Under the pieces are notes generated by a model, which worked only from the letters and a program-made list of their open reading frames with translations, was not told where the DNA came from and did not search any database. The position numbers and the translations under genes are program-made. From assembly GCF_009857595.1 (NCBI RefSeq), contig NZ_WWCU01000004.1:62001-126000 (forward strand): 64,000 nucleotides of DNA, in the 5' to 3' direction. Shown one piece after another: positions 19,153 to 28,163 of the stretch (position 1 is the stretch's first letter; each line of letters opens with the position of its first letter). The DNA comes from Pseudoduganella aquatica. Its GTDB lineage: Bacteria > Pseudomonadota > Gammaproteobacteria > Burkholderiales > Burkholderiaceae_D.

Positions 19153-20100
19153 TTACTGGCGGCCAATGAAAATCGTGTCCGCAGTAATGGTCACCGGCAC
19201 CGCCAGCACCGTGCTCACATCGTTGGCGAACAGCTCGGGCTCGTCCAGCTTGTACTGCCCGAACAGGCGTTTTCCACCCAACGCTGCATCGGCGATGACG
19301 ATGGGTTTGGCGCTGTAGCGGTTGAAGTCGGCGACGGCGTCGCTCAGTGTCTGGTTCTTCAGTACCAGCTTCCCCTCGCGCCAGGCCAGCTTGCGGCTGA
19401 CTTCCGCAGGCTGGCGGCTCACGGAAATGGGGCTGGCGCCAGGCGCCAGGAAGGCCCGTTCGCCCACGGTCAGCTGGCGCCGTTCCGCATTGCGGCCCTC
19501 GCTCCAGACCTCCACCGTGCCCTCGGTCACCAGCACTTCCGTCCCTTGCTCGAAGCGCCGCACCGAGAACGCGGTGCCCACCGCGCGGATGCGCGCGTCC
19601 CCCGATGCAACGATGAAGGGCTTGGACTTGTCCTTGGCCACCTCGAACCAGGCTTCGCCCTGCTGCAGTTCGATCTTGCGCTGGTGCTGTGTGAACTCCA
19701 CCGCGATCCGGCTGCCGCTGTTGATGGTGGCAATGGACTTGTCCTGCAGCGGCACCTTGCGGAATTCACCCTTGGCCGTGGCCAGCACCTTGTCATCGTG
19801 GACGGCTGATAAGCTCATCACGCCCACGGTCGCGGCGACGCAGGCTACCATCGCGGCCGCCATCCAGCCGCGCCGGGACGACAGGGGCCGTTTGGCCGCA
19901 CGCGCGTGTTCCGGCGCAAGCGATTGCGGCGCCGTCGCGAGATCGATCGCGTTGTAAATTGCCATGGCGCGCACATACGCGCCCTGGTGCCGCGTATCGG
20001 CCGCATACCATGCGTTGAACTGGGCGCTTTCCTCTTCGCCGAGGCCGCGCGCAAATTTGCGCGTCACCCATTCGAAGGCTTCGTTGTCAATCTTTGGCAT
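19153..20100 (-). CDS. fecR: FecR-type anti-sigma factor
   Basis: A 315-residue inner-membrane regulator. A cytoplasmic DUF4880-type N-terminal part (WVTRKFARGLGEEESAQFNAWY) comes first, then one transmembrane helix (about residues 80-100), then a periplasmic FecR domain (ATAKGEFRKVPLQDKSIATINSGS...VGTAFSVRRF). A C-terminal STN-like domain (about 235-315) contacts the receptor. The family holds its ECF sigma factor inactive until the outer-membrane transducer is occupied. It overlaps the sigma gene by 14 bp and abuts the transducer gene, the standard sigma-FecR-receptor order. Confidence 0.93.
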   Translation of the reverse strand: MPKIDNEAFEWVTRKFARGLGEEESAQFNAWYAADTRHQGAYVRAMAIYNAIDLATAPQSLAPEHARAAKRPLSSRRGWMAAAMVACVAATVGVMSLSAVHDDKVLATAKGEFRKVPLQDKSIATINSGSRIAVEFTQHQRKIELQQGEAWFEVAKDKSKPFIVASGDARIRAVGTAFSVRRFEQGTEVLVTEGTVEVWSEGRNAERRQLTVGERAFLAPGASPISVSRQPAEVSRKLAWREGKLVLKNQTLSDAVADFNRYSAKPIVIADAALGGKRLFGQYKLDEPELFANDVSTVLAVPVTITADTIFIGRQ

Positions 20101-20683
20101 TGATTCTCTTGGCCGGGCGCTTGCCCGGGATGAAATTGCTGACCACAGCTTCCTGCTGCATGCCGTACTGGGCGATCATTTCCGACATCAGCCGCATGCC
20201 CTTCATCATCTCGTGTTCCACCACGCCGCCGGTCAGGCCCAGCGTTTCGGCGGTCTCCTGCTGCGAAAGGCCATGTATTCTACGCGCCCGGAACACGCTT
20301 TTGCAGCGGTCCGGCAGATTGGCCACCAGTCCTATCACCCATTCCAGCTCGGAGCGCGCAAATACCACGCGTTCGGGCGAGGGCGCCGTGTCCGCAATGT
20401 CCAGCTCTTCCAGGTTGGCCAGGGCCTCGATATGGACCACGTTGTCGCGCTTGATGCGGTCCAGGACGATGTTTTTCGCGGCGCGGAACACAAAGGGCTT
20501 GGGATCGCGCACATGGTCCAGGCTGGGCATGGACAGGATGCGGTAACAGGTCTCCTGCACCACGTCGTCCACCTCCGCCGGTCCGATACAGACGCGGCGC
20601 AGCATGCGGCGCAGTTCCGCTTCATGCGGCAAAAAATGTATTGTCAGCCAGTCAACCACTTCAGTGTGCATAAGCCCGCCCAT
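20087..20683 (-). CDS. fecI: FecI-type ECF sigma factor
   Basis: A 198-residue ECF sigma factor with region 2 (VDDVVQETCYRILSMP, then PKPFVFRAAKNIVLDRIKR) and region 4 (LPDRCKSVFRARRIHGLSQQETAETLGLTGGVVEHEMMKGMRLM). This matches the iron-starvation/FecI subgroup used in cell-surface signalling, but the cargo here is a GH28 enzyme and its receptor. It probably directs transcription of the transducer-GH28 genes and possibly other pectin genes. Two starts are possible, ATG 20683 or ATG 20671. The intergenic 190 bp to the divergent GH105 gene hold both promoters; I see no confident sigma-70 boxes. Confidence 0.9.
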   Translation of the reverse strand: MGGLMHTEVVDWLTIHFLPHEAELRRMLRRVCIGPAEVDDVVQETCYRILSMPSLDHVRDPKPFVFRAAKNIVLDRIKRDNVVHIEALANLEELDIADTAPSPERVVFARSELEWVIGLVANLPDRCKSVFRARRIHGLSQQETAETLGLTGGVVEHEMMKGMRLMSEMIAQYGMQQEAVVSNFIPGKRPAKRINAKD

Positions 20684-20873
20684 TCATGCTTCCCCGGATT
20701 TGCTTGCGCTTCCGTTTGCGCTTCCATTTAATGGCTATCATGCCCGTTTTTGCCCGCTCCTTATGAAAAGTGTCGCGGATATGATTCCATTAGTCATAAA
20801 GTTGATTGTTCTGATCATTTTTTGTGGCATATCCTTGGCAAACATTTTCATTCCAATCAAGGAGACGTATTTA

Positions 20874-22295
20874 ATGAATGCCTCGAAGCTGCGCCGCTGT
20901 GTGACCAGTGCGCTCGTCGCCGGCCTGTTCCCGGCTGCGTTCAACGTATCGGCCCAGGAAGCGCCAGTCGCCCAGGAAAAAGGGCCGGCTGCGGCCGACG
21001 CCATGCTGCACGCGCTGGTGGTGGACTATCCCACCCCGTACCGCGCCATGGACACGGCCGAAGTGAAGGCGGTGCTGGACCGCGTGTTCACCTACCTGGA
21101 CCGTACCACGCCGGCGGAACTGGTCCACAAGGCCGACGGCTCGCCCGTGACCGACCTGACCCGGCCCGATCCGGATGCGGTGATCAAGCCGGGCGACTTC
21201 CGCCTGACCAGCTACGAATGGGGCGTTACCTACATCGGCATGCTCGCTGCGGGCGCGGCCACCGGCGACAAGCGCTACACCGACTACACGATCAAGCGCC
21301 ACCAGCTGCTGTCCCAGCTGACCAAGACTTACTATCCGGTGGTGCAGGCCGACCCGAAGAATGCGCACGCGCCCATCAAGAGCTTCCTGAACCCGCACGC
21401 GCTGGATGACGCGGGCGCGCTGTGCCACAGCTTCATGAAGGCCAAGCTGGGCGGCTCGACGGTCGATTACTCGCAGATGATAGGCATTTGCGGCGACTTC
21501 GTGACCAAGAAAGAGTACCGCCTCAAGGACGGCACGCTGGCGCGCGGCGGCCCGGATGGCAAGGGCGGCGTGAAAATGCGTCCGCTGCCGGACACCATGT
21601 GGCTGGACGATATGTTCATGGGCGTGCCGACCATGGCTTACCTGGGCGCCGTCACCGGCGACCGCAAGCACTTCGACGACGCCACCAAGCAGGTGCTGCA
21701 GTTCTCCAAGCGCATGTTCAATCCCAAGCTGGGCCTCTACATGCACGGCTACGTGGAAGGCCTGCGCGACCATCCTGAAATGCGCTGGGCGCGCGCCAAC
21801 GGCTGGGCTGTGATGTCCATGGTTGAAATCCTGGAAGTGCTGCCGAAGAACCACAAGCAGTACAACGCGGTGCTGGAGCAGCTGCGCGCCCACATCAAAG
21901 GCCTGGCCGGATACCAGACCCGCGACGGCTTCTGGCACCAGCTGATCGACCGTCCGGACACCTACCAGGAAACCTCCGCCACCGCGATCTACACCTACGC
22001 CATCGCCCGCGCCGTCAACCGCGGCTACGTGGACGCGCAGATGTACGGCCCGATGGCCAACCTGGCCTGGAACGCGGTAGCCAGCAAAGTGACGGCCGTT
22101 GGCCAGATCGAAGGCATCTGCGTGGGCACCGGCATGGCGTTCGACCCGGCGTTCTACTCCTACCGTCCAACCAGCGTGAAGGCGGCGCACGGCTATGGCC
22201 CGGCACTGCTGGCCGGCGCCGAGATCATCGAGATGAACAAGAAATACAAGTTCGGCTTGAACGACAGCGGCCTGATGTTCCAGGGCGCGCGCTAA
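20874..22295 (+). CDS. GH105 unsaturated rhamnogalacturonyl/galacturonyl hydrolase
   Basis: A 473-residue exported enzyme (signal peptide about 1-27, ending NVSAQEA) of the YteR/YesR family, which removes the terminal unsaturated uronate from lyase products. The alpha/alpha barrel shows LTSYEWGVTYIGM, MWLDDMFMGVPTMAYLGAVTG with the conserved aspartate pair, RWARANGWAVMSM and YQETSATAIYTYAIARAVNRGY. ATG 20874 is chosen over the longer frame because AAGGAGA lies nine bases upstream and it begins the signal peptide. It is the second GH105 domain in the locus, after the one in the trimodular protein, and is divergent from the FecI operon. Confidence 0.92.
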   Translation: MNASKLRRCVTSALVAGLFPAAFNVSAQEAPVAQEKGPAAADAMLHALVVDYPTPYRAMDTAEVKAVLDRVFTYLDRTTPAELVHKADGSPVTDLTRPDPDAVIKPGDFRLTSYEWGVTYIGMLAAGAATGDKRYTDYTIKRHQLLSQLTKTYYPVVQADPKNAHAPIKSFLNPHALDDAGALCHSFMKAKLGGSTVDYSQMIGICGDFVTKKEYRLKDGTLARGGPDGKGGVKMRPLPDTMWLDDMFMGVPTMAYLGAVTGDRKHFDDATKQVLQFSKRMFNPKLGLYMHGYVEGLRDHPEMRWARANGWAVMSMVEILEVLPKNHKQYNAVLEQLRAHIKGLAGYQTRDGFWHQLIDRPDTYQETSATAIYTYAIARAVNRGYVDAQMYGPMANLAWNAVASKVTAVGQIEGICVGTGMAFDPAFYSYRPTSVKAAHGYGPALLAGAEIIEMNKKYKFGLNDSGLMFQGAR

Positions 22296-22303
22296 GCAGC
22301 CCG

Positions 22304-22330
22304 GCCGGCCCGGTATTCAACCGGGCCGGC
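22304..22330. terminator. Strong intergenic hairpin after the GH105 gene
   Basis: An 11-bp perfect stem (GCCGGCCCGGT at 22304-22314 with ACCGGGCCGGC at 22320-22330) and a 5-nt ATTCA loop. No T-run follows, so it is not a canonical intrinsic terminator. It may act as an mRNA 3' stabiliser or partial terminator between the GH105 and GH2 genes. A smaller GCCGCC/GGCGGC stem follows at about 22350-22363. Confidence 0.5.
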
Positions 22331-22383
22331 TAGTTCGTGGCAACCAGCCGCCGCCTTGGCGGCTTCTTACTGGATTGCGTCAC

Positions 22384-25300
22384 ATGTTCCCCTTCAAACT
22401 CGCCCCGGTGGCGGCCATGCTGGCTGCCGCATTCATGGCAGGCGGCGCAGCTTCCGCCGCCACCTCCGCTTCAGCTTACCCCTCCAGCGAAGCCGCCTAT
22501 ACGCGTTCGCTGAACGGCAACTGGTCCTTCAAATACCTCCCCAGCCTGGAGATAGGCGCCGATGGCGGCTTTGCCGCGCCTCAGTTCGACGCATCTGCCT
22601 GGGCGACCATTCCGGTGCCCGCCAACTGGGAGCTGAAGGGCTTTGCCGAGCCGTCCTATGCGGACGAACTGAAGGACGGGCTGGGCCTCTATCGCCGCAG
22701 CTTCCGCGTGCCTGCGGACTGGCGCGGCCGGCGCGCCTTCCTGCGCTTTGAAGGCGTGGCCTTCGGCTACGAGGTCTGGGTGAACGGGAAGAAGGCGGGC
22801 GAGTCCTCTGCCAGCGCTTTCAATCGCCATACTTTCGACGTGAGCGCGCTGCTGCTGCCGGATTCCAATGCGGACAACGTGCTCGCCGTGCGCGTCACCA
22901 CCAAGCCGCACGGCTTTGAATTCGACCTGAATGACGACTGGTCCTTGTCCGGCATCTACCGCGACGTTACGCTGTTTTCTCTGCCCGCCGCGTACTTGCA
23001 GGACTACAGCACCAAGACGCGCTTGCTGGACGGTGGCGCAGCCGAACTGACCGTGCAGGCGGAGCTGAGCCAGTCGGACGCCGACGTGCGCGCCGTGCTG
23101 CTGGCGCCGGACGGCCGCACCGTGGGCGAGTTCTCCTTGCCCCGTTCGGGCGACGCGCACCGCGCAGGCGTCATCCGCATTGCCGCGCCCCGGCTGTGGA
23201 CCGCCGAAACGCCGTCGCTGTACCGGCTGCGCCTTACCGTGTCCGCCGGCGGCAAGACCTTGCAGACGGTGGAGGAGCGCATAGGCCTGCGCGAAGTCAG
23301 CATAGCCAACGGCGTGCTGCTTCTGAACGGCCGCCCCATCAAGCTGCGCGGCGTGAACCACCATGATCTGGATGCCAAGACCGGCCGCGCCGTCACGGAA
23401 GCGCAGATGCGGCAGGACCTGGCGCTGATGAAGCAGGGGAATGTCAACTTCGTGCGCACCTCGCATTACCCGCCGCACCCGCGCCTGCTGGAACTGTGCG
23501 ATGAGCTGGGCTTTTACGTGATGGACGAAGTGGCCATCGGCCATGGCGAGAAGAACCTGGAAAAACCGGATTACCGCGATGCCATCCTGGCGCGGGTGGT
23601 GCCCACCATTGCGCGCGACAAGAACCGGCCTTCGGTGCTGATCTGGAGCATAGGGAACGAGAATCCCATCACGGACGCGGAGATGGAAGCCGGGCGCATC
23701 GCCAAGCGGCTCGATCCGACGCGGCCCATCACCTATCCCAAAATAGGCAGCTACTTTGCCAAGAACTACGAGCGCATTCCGGATTTTGTGGACCTGTACT
23801 CGCCGCACTACCCAAGCAACGCCACGCTGGCGGGCTACGCGCAGAAGCTGAAGCGGCCCACCATACTGACCGAGTACGCGCACGCGCTGGGTCTGGCCAC
23901 GGACCGCATCCAGGTGCAGTGGGACATCATCCAGGCCAATCCCGTCTTCGCGGGCGGCGCCATCTGGCACTTCCACGACCAGGGGCTGCTGCGCGCCAGC
24001 AGCCGGCCGGTGGACACCGGCAAGCCCACGCAGACGGCGTGGCTGGACCAGTATCACCACTACGACACCCACGGCCTTGATGGAGCGGACGGACTGACCT
24101 ACGCAGACCGCACGCCGCAGGTTGACTTCTGGCAGATGCGCAAAGTGTATGCCCCGGTGCAGTTCGCCGAACGTTCCGCAGCCGTGCGGCCGGGTGCGCA
24201 GGAGATCGCGCTGACGGTGGAGAACCGCTACGACTTCCGCGCGCTGCGCGGCGTAAAGCTGCTGTGGGCATTGCAGCGCAACGGCAAAAGCATCCAGCAG
24301 GGCAGCCAGGCCCTGAGCGCCGCCGCGCGCGGGCAGCAAACCGTGCGCATCCCGGTTTCCGTGCCGGCCGGCACAGATGGCGACGTGCTGGCGCTGCATG
24401 CGCGCGCCGTGGACGAGCAAGGCTTGCAGATTAACGAGCGCACGGTGCGGCTGGATCTGGCAGGCGCGCGCAGCGGCTGGACCGCCAGCTTGCCGTCGCA
24501 AGGCGAACCGGAAGTGAACGAGAGCGCGGACGGCGTGACGGTGGCGCTGCCGCAATGGACGCTATCCGTGCAGCGCGCTTCGGGCGAACTCACCATCCGC
24601 GACCGCGCGGGCAAGGTGCTGGTGGCCGGCATTTATCCCCACAGCGGCCGCAAGCCGACGATGGCGGAAGCGCTGCGCGCCAAGACGTCGCCCCTGTGGC
24701 TGTCGTCCACGCTGACCAGCCTGGAGCAGCCGGTGGTGAAAGTGGAGCAGGGCGGCGGCAAGGTGCGCCTCGCTGTGTCGGGCCGCTATCCGCTGCATGA
24801 CGAAGCCGCCGCGCGCTTCGCCGCCATCCAGGCGGCCGCACCGGCGGCTGGCGCCGACGACCTGCTGCCCGGCGCAAGCGGCGCAGCCAGCGCGTCCAAA
24901 CTGGGCAGCGGCAAGGGAGGCCTGGCAGGCGGCTATCAGCTGGAGATCGCCGCCAACGGCAGTATCGCCGTCAGCTACGACTACGCGTCGTTTGACGCCG
25001 TGGGCAGCATGTCCGAAGCCGGGTTGTCGGTGCTCGCCCCCGCCGGTACGGACGAATTCCGCTGGATAGGCCAAGGGCCGTATGCAGGCTATCCCGGCAA
25101 GGACAGGCTCAATGAATTCGGCCTGTACCACCTGAACCGCGCCGACCTGCGCTTCCAGGGCAACCGGCGGGAGACCGAACTCGCCGTGCTGAGCTCCGCC
25201 GGCGGCGCCGGCTTTGCGCTGGCAACGCCCGCAGCCGATGTGGCGGTGGAGCGCAATGGCGACGGCACGCTGCTAAGCCACAACGCCCTGATCGCCAGCC

Positions 25301-25482
25301 CCGGCAACAAGGGCACAACGCCGGAAATCGCCATCCCGCTGGATGCGCCGCGCCGTATTGCAGGCTCGTTCACGCTGCTGCCCGTGTCGGACGCCTGGCC
25401 GTCGCCGCTGGTGCGCTGGTTCGGCAAGCCTGTCGCGGCCAAGGACGTGTTCAAACCCTTCGTCCACAGCTACGATCAATAA
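22384..25482 (+). CDS. GH2 beta-galactosidase-family hydrolase
   Basis: A secreted protein of about 1030 residues (signal peptide 1-26) with LacZ-like layout: jelly-roll sugar-binding domain, two beta-sandwich domains, a TIM barrel from about 310, and a C-terminal beta-galactosidase small-chain domain from about 700. The acid/base E426 lies in WSIGNEN and the nucleophile E497 in ILTEYAHA. RGVNHHDLD and the NFVRTSHYPPHP loop are family typical. It likely trims galactose (or another hexose) side chains of rhamnogalacturonan I. The start is ATG 22384; the TTG at 22375 has no better ribosome site. It follows the GH105 gene by 88 bp and ends 10 bp from the convergent MFS gene. Confidence 0.9.
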   Translation: MFPFKLAPVAAMLAAAFMAGGAASAATSASAYPSSEAAYTRSLNGNWSFKYLPSLEIGADGGFAAPQFDASAWATIPVPANWELKGFAEPSYADELKDGLGLYRRSFRVPADWRGRRAFLRFEGVAFGYEVWVNGKKAGESSASAFNRHTFDVSALLLPDSNADNVLAVRVTTKPHGFEFDLNDDWSLSGIYRDVTLFSLPAAYLQDYSTKTRLLDGGAAELTVQAELSQSDADVRAVLLAPDGRTVGEFSLPRSGDAHRAGVIRIAAPRLWTAETPSLYRLRLTVSAGGKTLQTVEERIGLREVSIANGVLLLNGRPIKLRGVNHHDLDAKTGRAVTEAQMRQDLALMKQGNVNFVRTSHYPPHPRLLELCDELGFYVMDEVAIGHGEKNLEKPDYRDAILARVVPTIARDKNRPSVLIWSIGNENPITDAEMEAGRIAKRLDPTRPITYPKIGSYFAKNYERIPDFVDLYSPHYPSNATLAGYAQKLKRPTILTEYAHALGLATDRIQVQWDIIQANPVFAGGAIWHFHDQGLLRASSRPVDTGKPTQTAWLDQYHHYDTHGLDGADGLTYADRTPQVDFWQMRKVYAPVQFAERSAAVRPGAQEIALTVENRYDFRALRGVKLLWALQRNGKSIQQGSQALSAAARGQQTVRIPVSVPAGTDGDVLALHARAVDEQGLQINERTVRLDLAGARSGWTASLPSQGEPEVNESADGVTVALPQWTLSVQRASGELTIRDRAGKVLVAGIYPHSGRKPTMAEALRAKTSPLWLSSTLTSLEQPVVKVEQGGGKVRLAVSGRYPLHDEAAARFAAIQAAAPAAGADDLLPGASGAASASKLGSGKGGLAGGYQLEIAANGSIAVSYDYASFDAVGSMSEAGLSVLAPAGTDEFRWIGQGPYAGYPGKDRLNEFGLYHLNRADLRFQGNRRETELAVLSSAGGAGFALATPAADVAVERNGDGTLLSHNALIASPGNKGTTPEIAIPLDAPRRIAGSFTLLPVSDAWPSPLVRWFGKPVAAKDVFKPFVHSYDQ

Positions 25483-25492
25483 AGGGCAGGCG

Positions 25493-26695
25493 TCAAGGCA
25501 GGGCTTTTTGCCGCGACGCCAGCGCCGCGCCGATAAACAGGGCCACTGCGGAAGCAATGAGGCCGCGCTCCAGGCCGGACGGGCCGTCGGCAATCCAGCC
25601 CACCACGGTCGGGCCTATGATTTGCCCGAGCGCGAACACCGTGGTGAACGCGCTGATGCCCGCCGACCAGGATTCCTGCGGCAGGTTGTGCCGCACCAGC
25701 GCCGTGGTCGAGGCCACGGCCGACAGGAACACCCCGCCGAATACAATGCCGGAAATGAAGACGATGGGCGCCGCGCTGGTCAGCGCCGGCAGGATGGTGA
25801 CGGCGCCGAGCAGGCCATTCAGTATCGCCAGCGACTCGCCGCCCTTGAAGCGGTCCAGCATACCGGCCCAGATCCGCGAAGACGCCACCACCGCCAACCC
25901 CAGCAAGGTATAGAACAGCGTGATCAGATCGGCGCGCATGCCTTGCTGCTTGAGCAGGGCGATCACGAAAGTCATGTAGCCGATATAGCCAACGCCGAAC
26001 ATGAAGTAGCCGCTCAGGCCCAAGGCAAAGTCCCGTACCGCGAAGCGCTGCTTGCCGCCCTGGCCGGGCGGCGCCTCCCCGATGGCGCGTGCCGGGGCGG
26101 CCATGACGGCGGTCGCCAGCAGGCAGGCAATGCCCAGCGCCAGCCAGGGCCATTGCCACGCGTGCGCAACGCCGTGCTGCTGCGCGGAGCCCAGCGCCGC
26201 AGGCACCAGCAAGGCCGACAGCGCGATGCCGAAGCCCGTGCCGCCGTAATACAGGCCGATATAGAAACCCGCGCGCTCGCTGTGCATGGAGCCCAGTCGC
26301 GCCGCCAGCACGCCGCCCGCAATGAAGACGAAAGCGCTCGCCACGCCTGCGCACAGGCGCTGCAGGAACAGGGCTGCGGCGCCGGTCACCGCGCCGGAAA
26401 CCAGCATGAACAGGCTGGCCAATATGCAGCCCGCTATCATCAGCCGCCACACGCCCAGGCGGCGCATCAATGCCGGCGTAGCCAGCGCGCCGAGGAAGTA
26501 GCCCAGCGCATTGCAGGTGTTCATTGCGCCGGCCTGCAGATAGGACCATTCCAGGTCCGCCCGCATGGGCGGCAGCAGCAGTCCATACGAAAAGCGCGAT
26601 AGCCCGAGGGCGACGGCCGCCGCCAGCGACAGCGCGAGCGCCGTTAGCAGCGGGTGCGGCAGCGGGGTGGGCCGCGAGTGCGGGTGGCCAGTCAT
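25493..26695 (-). CDS. MFS transporter, YbfB/YjiJ type
   Basis: A 400-residue integral membrane protein with about 12 predicted helices. Its first helix LALSLAAAVALGLSRFSYGLLLPPMR, with the FSYGLLLP motif, is characteristic of the YbfB/YjiJ-like MFS branch (substrates unknown, probably efflux). A cytoplasmic loop near residues 205-220 separates the two halves. It starts 9 bp past the stop of the aspartate kinase and is probably co-transcribed with it. It is convergent with the GH2 gene and probably unrelated to pectin use. Confidence 0.82.
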   Translation of the reverse strand: MTGHPHSRPTPLPHPLLTALALSLAAAVALGLSRFSYGLLLPPMRADLEWSYLQAGAMNTCNALGYFLGALATPALMRRLGVWRLMIAGCILASLFMLVSGAVTGAAALFLQRLCAGVASAFVFIAGGVLAARLGSMHSERAGFYIGLYYGGTGFGIALSALLVPAALGSAQQHGVAHAWQWPWLALGIACLLATAVMAAPARAIGEAPPGQGGKQRFAVRDFALGLSGYFMFGVGYIGYMTFVIALLKQQGMRADLITLFYTLLGLAVVASSRIWAGMLDRFKGGESLAILNGLLGAVTILPALTSAAPIVFISGIVFGGVFLSAVASTTALVRHNLPQESWSAGISAFTTVFALGQIIGPTVVGWIADGPSGLERGLIASAVALFIGAALASRQKALP

Positions 26696-26704
26696 CCAGG
26701 CACT

Positions 26705-28114
26705 TCAGCCGGGCCGAGCGAAGAACTCGTCATGTATCAGGCGCAGGGCCAGGCGGCGGTCGTCGCGGTCCACCAGCATATAGGCTGCCACTTCGCTCGC
26801 TCCAGCAGCGGCCAGCGTGACACGCACGCCGCCCGCCAGCGCAGCCGACAAAGCCCGGCTGGCGATCGCGCTGCCCACATTCGACGCGTCCAGCACGCCG
26901 TCGCCAACCACGGCCACGATGGCCACTGCGTCGTTGCGGCTCACTTCGACCACGCCAGCCAGGTGGTGCTCCATCAGCGCCTCGTAGGCCGCCTCCAGGT
27001 GGCCGCGCGCCAGCAGCACGTTGATGGCGGTCTGCGCCGTCAGCACGCTCTTGATGTTGATGCCGTGGCGGTCCAGCGTGGTCGTCACCTCGGCCAGGAT
27101 GCCGGGCTTGAAGCCCACGCCCGGACCATGCAGCTTGAGGATGGCGACGTCGTCGCTGGAAGACACGCTCTTCACCACGTCGTGCGTGACGGTGCGCTCG
27201 GCGTCGATGACGGTGAAGGGATGCAGGCCAAGCTCCGGCTTGGTGATGTTCAGGATGCGGATGGGGATGGCCTGGTCGAACAGCGGCTCCACCGTGCGCG
27301 GGTGCAGGATCTTGGCGCCGAAGTAGGACAGCTCGGCCGCCTCCAGATAATGCAGTTTGGCGATGGAGTGGGGCGCGTCCACGGCGCCTGGATCCGCGCT
27401 GAGGAAGCCGTCCACGTCCTTCCACACGTCCAGCGATTCCGCGCCGATGCAGCGCGCGATGGAGGCGGCCGAGTAGTCCGAGCCGCCGCGACCGAACAGG
27501 GTCGATTTGCCGTCCCGGCTCACGCCGTAGAAGCCCGGCACAACAACCACGCCGTCGCCCGCCAGCGCCTGCGACACGGGACCGGTGCTGGCGTCGAAAT
27601 CGCAGGCGGCGTTGCCGAACACGCCGTCGGTGAGCAGGCCGATGTCCTCGGGTAGCGCTTCGCGCGCGGCGATGCCACGGCTTTGCAGCACGTCCGTGAG
27701 CAGCAGGCTGGAAAGCCGTTCGCCGTAGCTGAGGATGACGTCGTTGACGAAGTCCGGCACGTCGCCGATGTAGTGGATGCCGGTCAGGAAGCGCGTCAGC
27801 TGGTCCAGGCGGGCGTTCAGCGCGGCCTCGGTGCGGGCGCGCAGCGCGGGGTCTGCGATGTTCGCTTCGAGAATCTGCTTCTTCAGGGCGCGCAGCGCCA
27901 GCGTGTAGTCCTGGCTTTCGGCTAGCGCCGACATGGTGCCGGCGCCTTCGCGCGCGGCTTGCACGCAGTCGACCAGTGCATTGGTGATGCCGAAGAATGC
28001 GGACACCACCAGCACCAATGGCCGGTTGTAGGTTTGCACGACATGGACCACGCGGTCGATGTCTTCTGGCCGCCTGAGGTTGGAGCCGCCGAATTTGACA
28101 ACGATTTTTTTCAT
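26705..28114 (-). CDS. Aspartate kinase
   Basis: A 469-residue aspartokinase catalysing the first step of lysine, threonine and methionine synthesis. The N-terminal kinase domain has KFGGSNLR, LSYGERLSS and LFGRGGSDYSA; two C-terminal ACT domains (about 315-460, beginning DDVAILKLHGPGVGFKPGI and again AIVAVVGDGVLD) would bind amino-acid effectors. The length and N-terminus resemble the monofunctional LysC/ThrA-kinase branch rather than the 400-residue alpha-beta type usual in betaproteobacteria, so it may be a second copy (inference). Its position after a polysaccharide operon and before an MFS gene is unusual. Confidence 0.88.
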   Translation of the reverse strand: MKKIVVKFGGSNLRRPEDIDRVVHVVQTYNRPLVLVVSAFFGITNALVDCVQAAREGAGTMSALAESQDYTLALRALKKQILEANIADPALRARTEAALNARLDQLTRFLTGIHYIGDVPDFVNDVILSYGERLSSLLLTDVLQSRGIAAREALPEDIGLLTDGVFGNAACDFDASTGPVSQALAGDGVVVVPGFYGVSRDGKSTLFGRGGSDYSAASIARCIGAESLDVWKDVDGFLSADPGAVDAPHSIAKLHYLEAAELSYFGAKILHPRTVEPLFDQAIPIRILNITKPELGLHPFTVIDAERTVTHDVVKSVSSSDDVAILKLHGPGVGFKPGILAEVTTTLDRHGINIKSVLTAQTAINVLLARGHLEAAYEALMEHHLAGVVEVSRNDAVAIVAVVGDGVLDASNVGSAIASRALSAALAGGVRVTLAAAGASEVAAYMLVDRDDRRLALRLIHDEFFARPG

Positions 28115-28163
28115 GATTTGGATTCCCGGATAGACCGGGATATCATAGCCGATGGCGCGCCTG

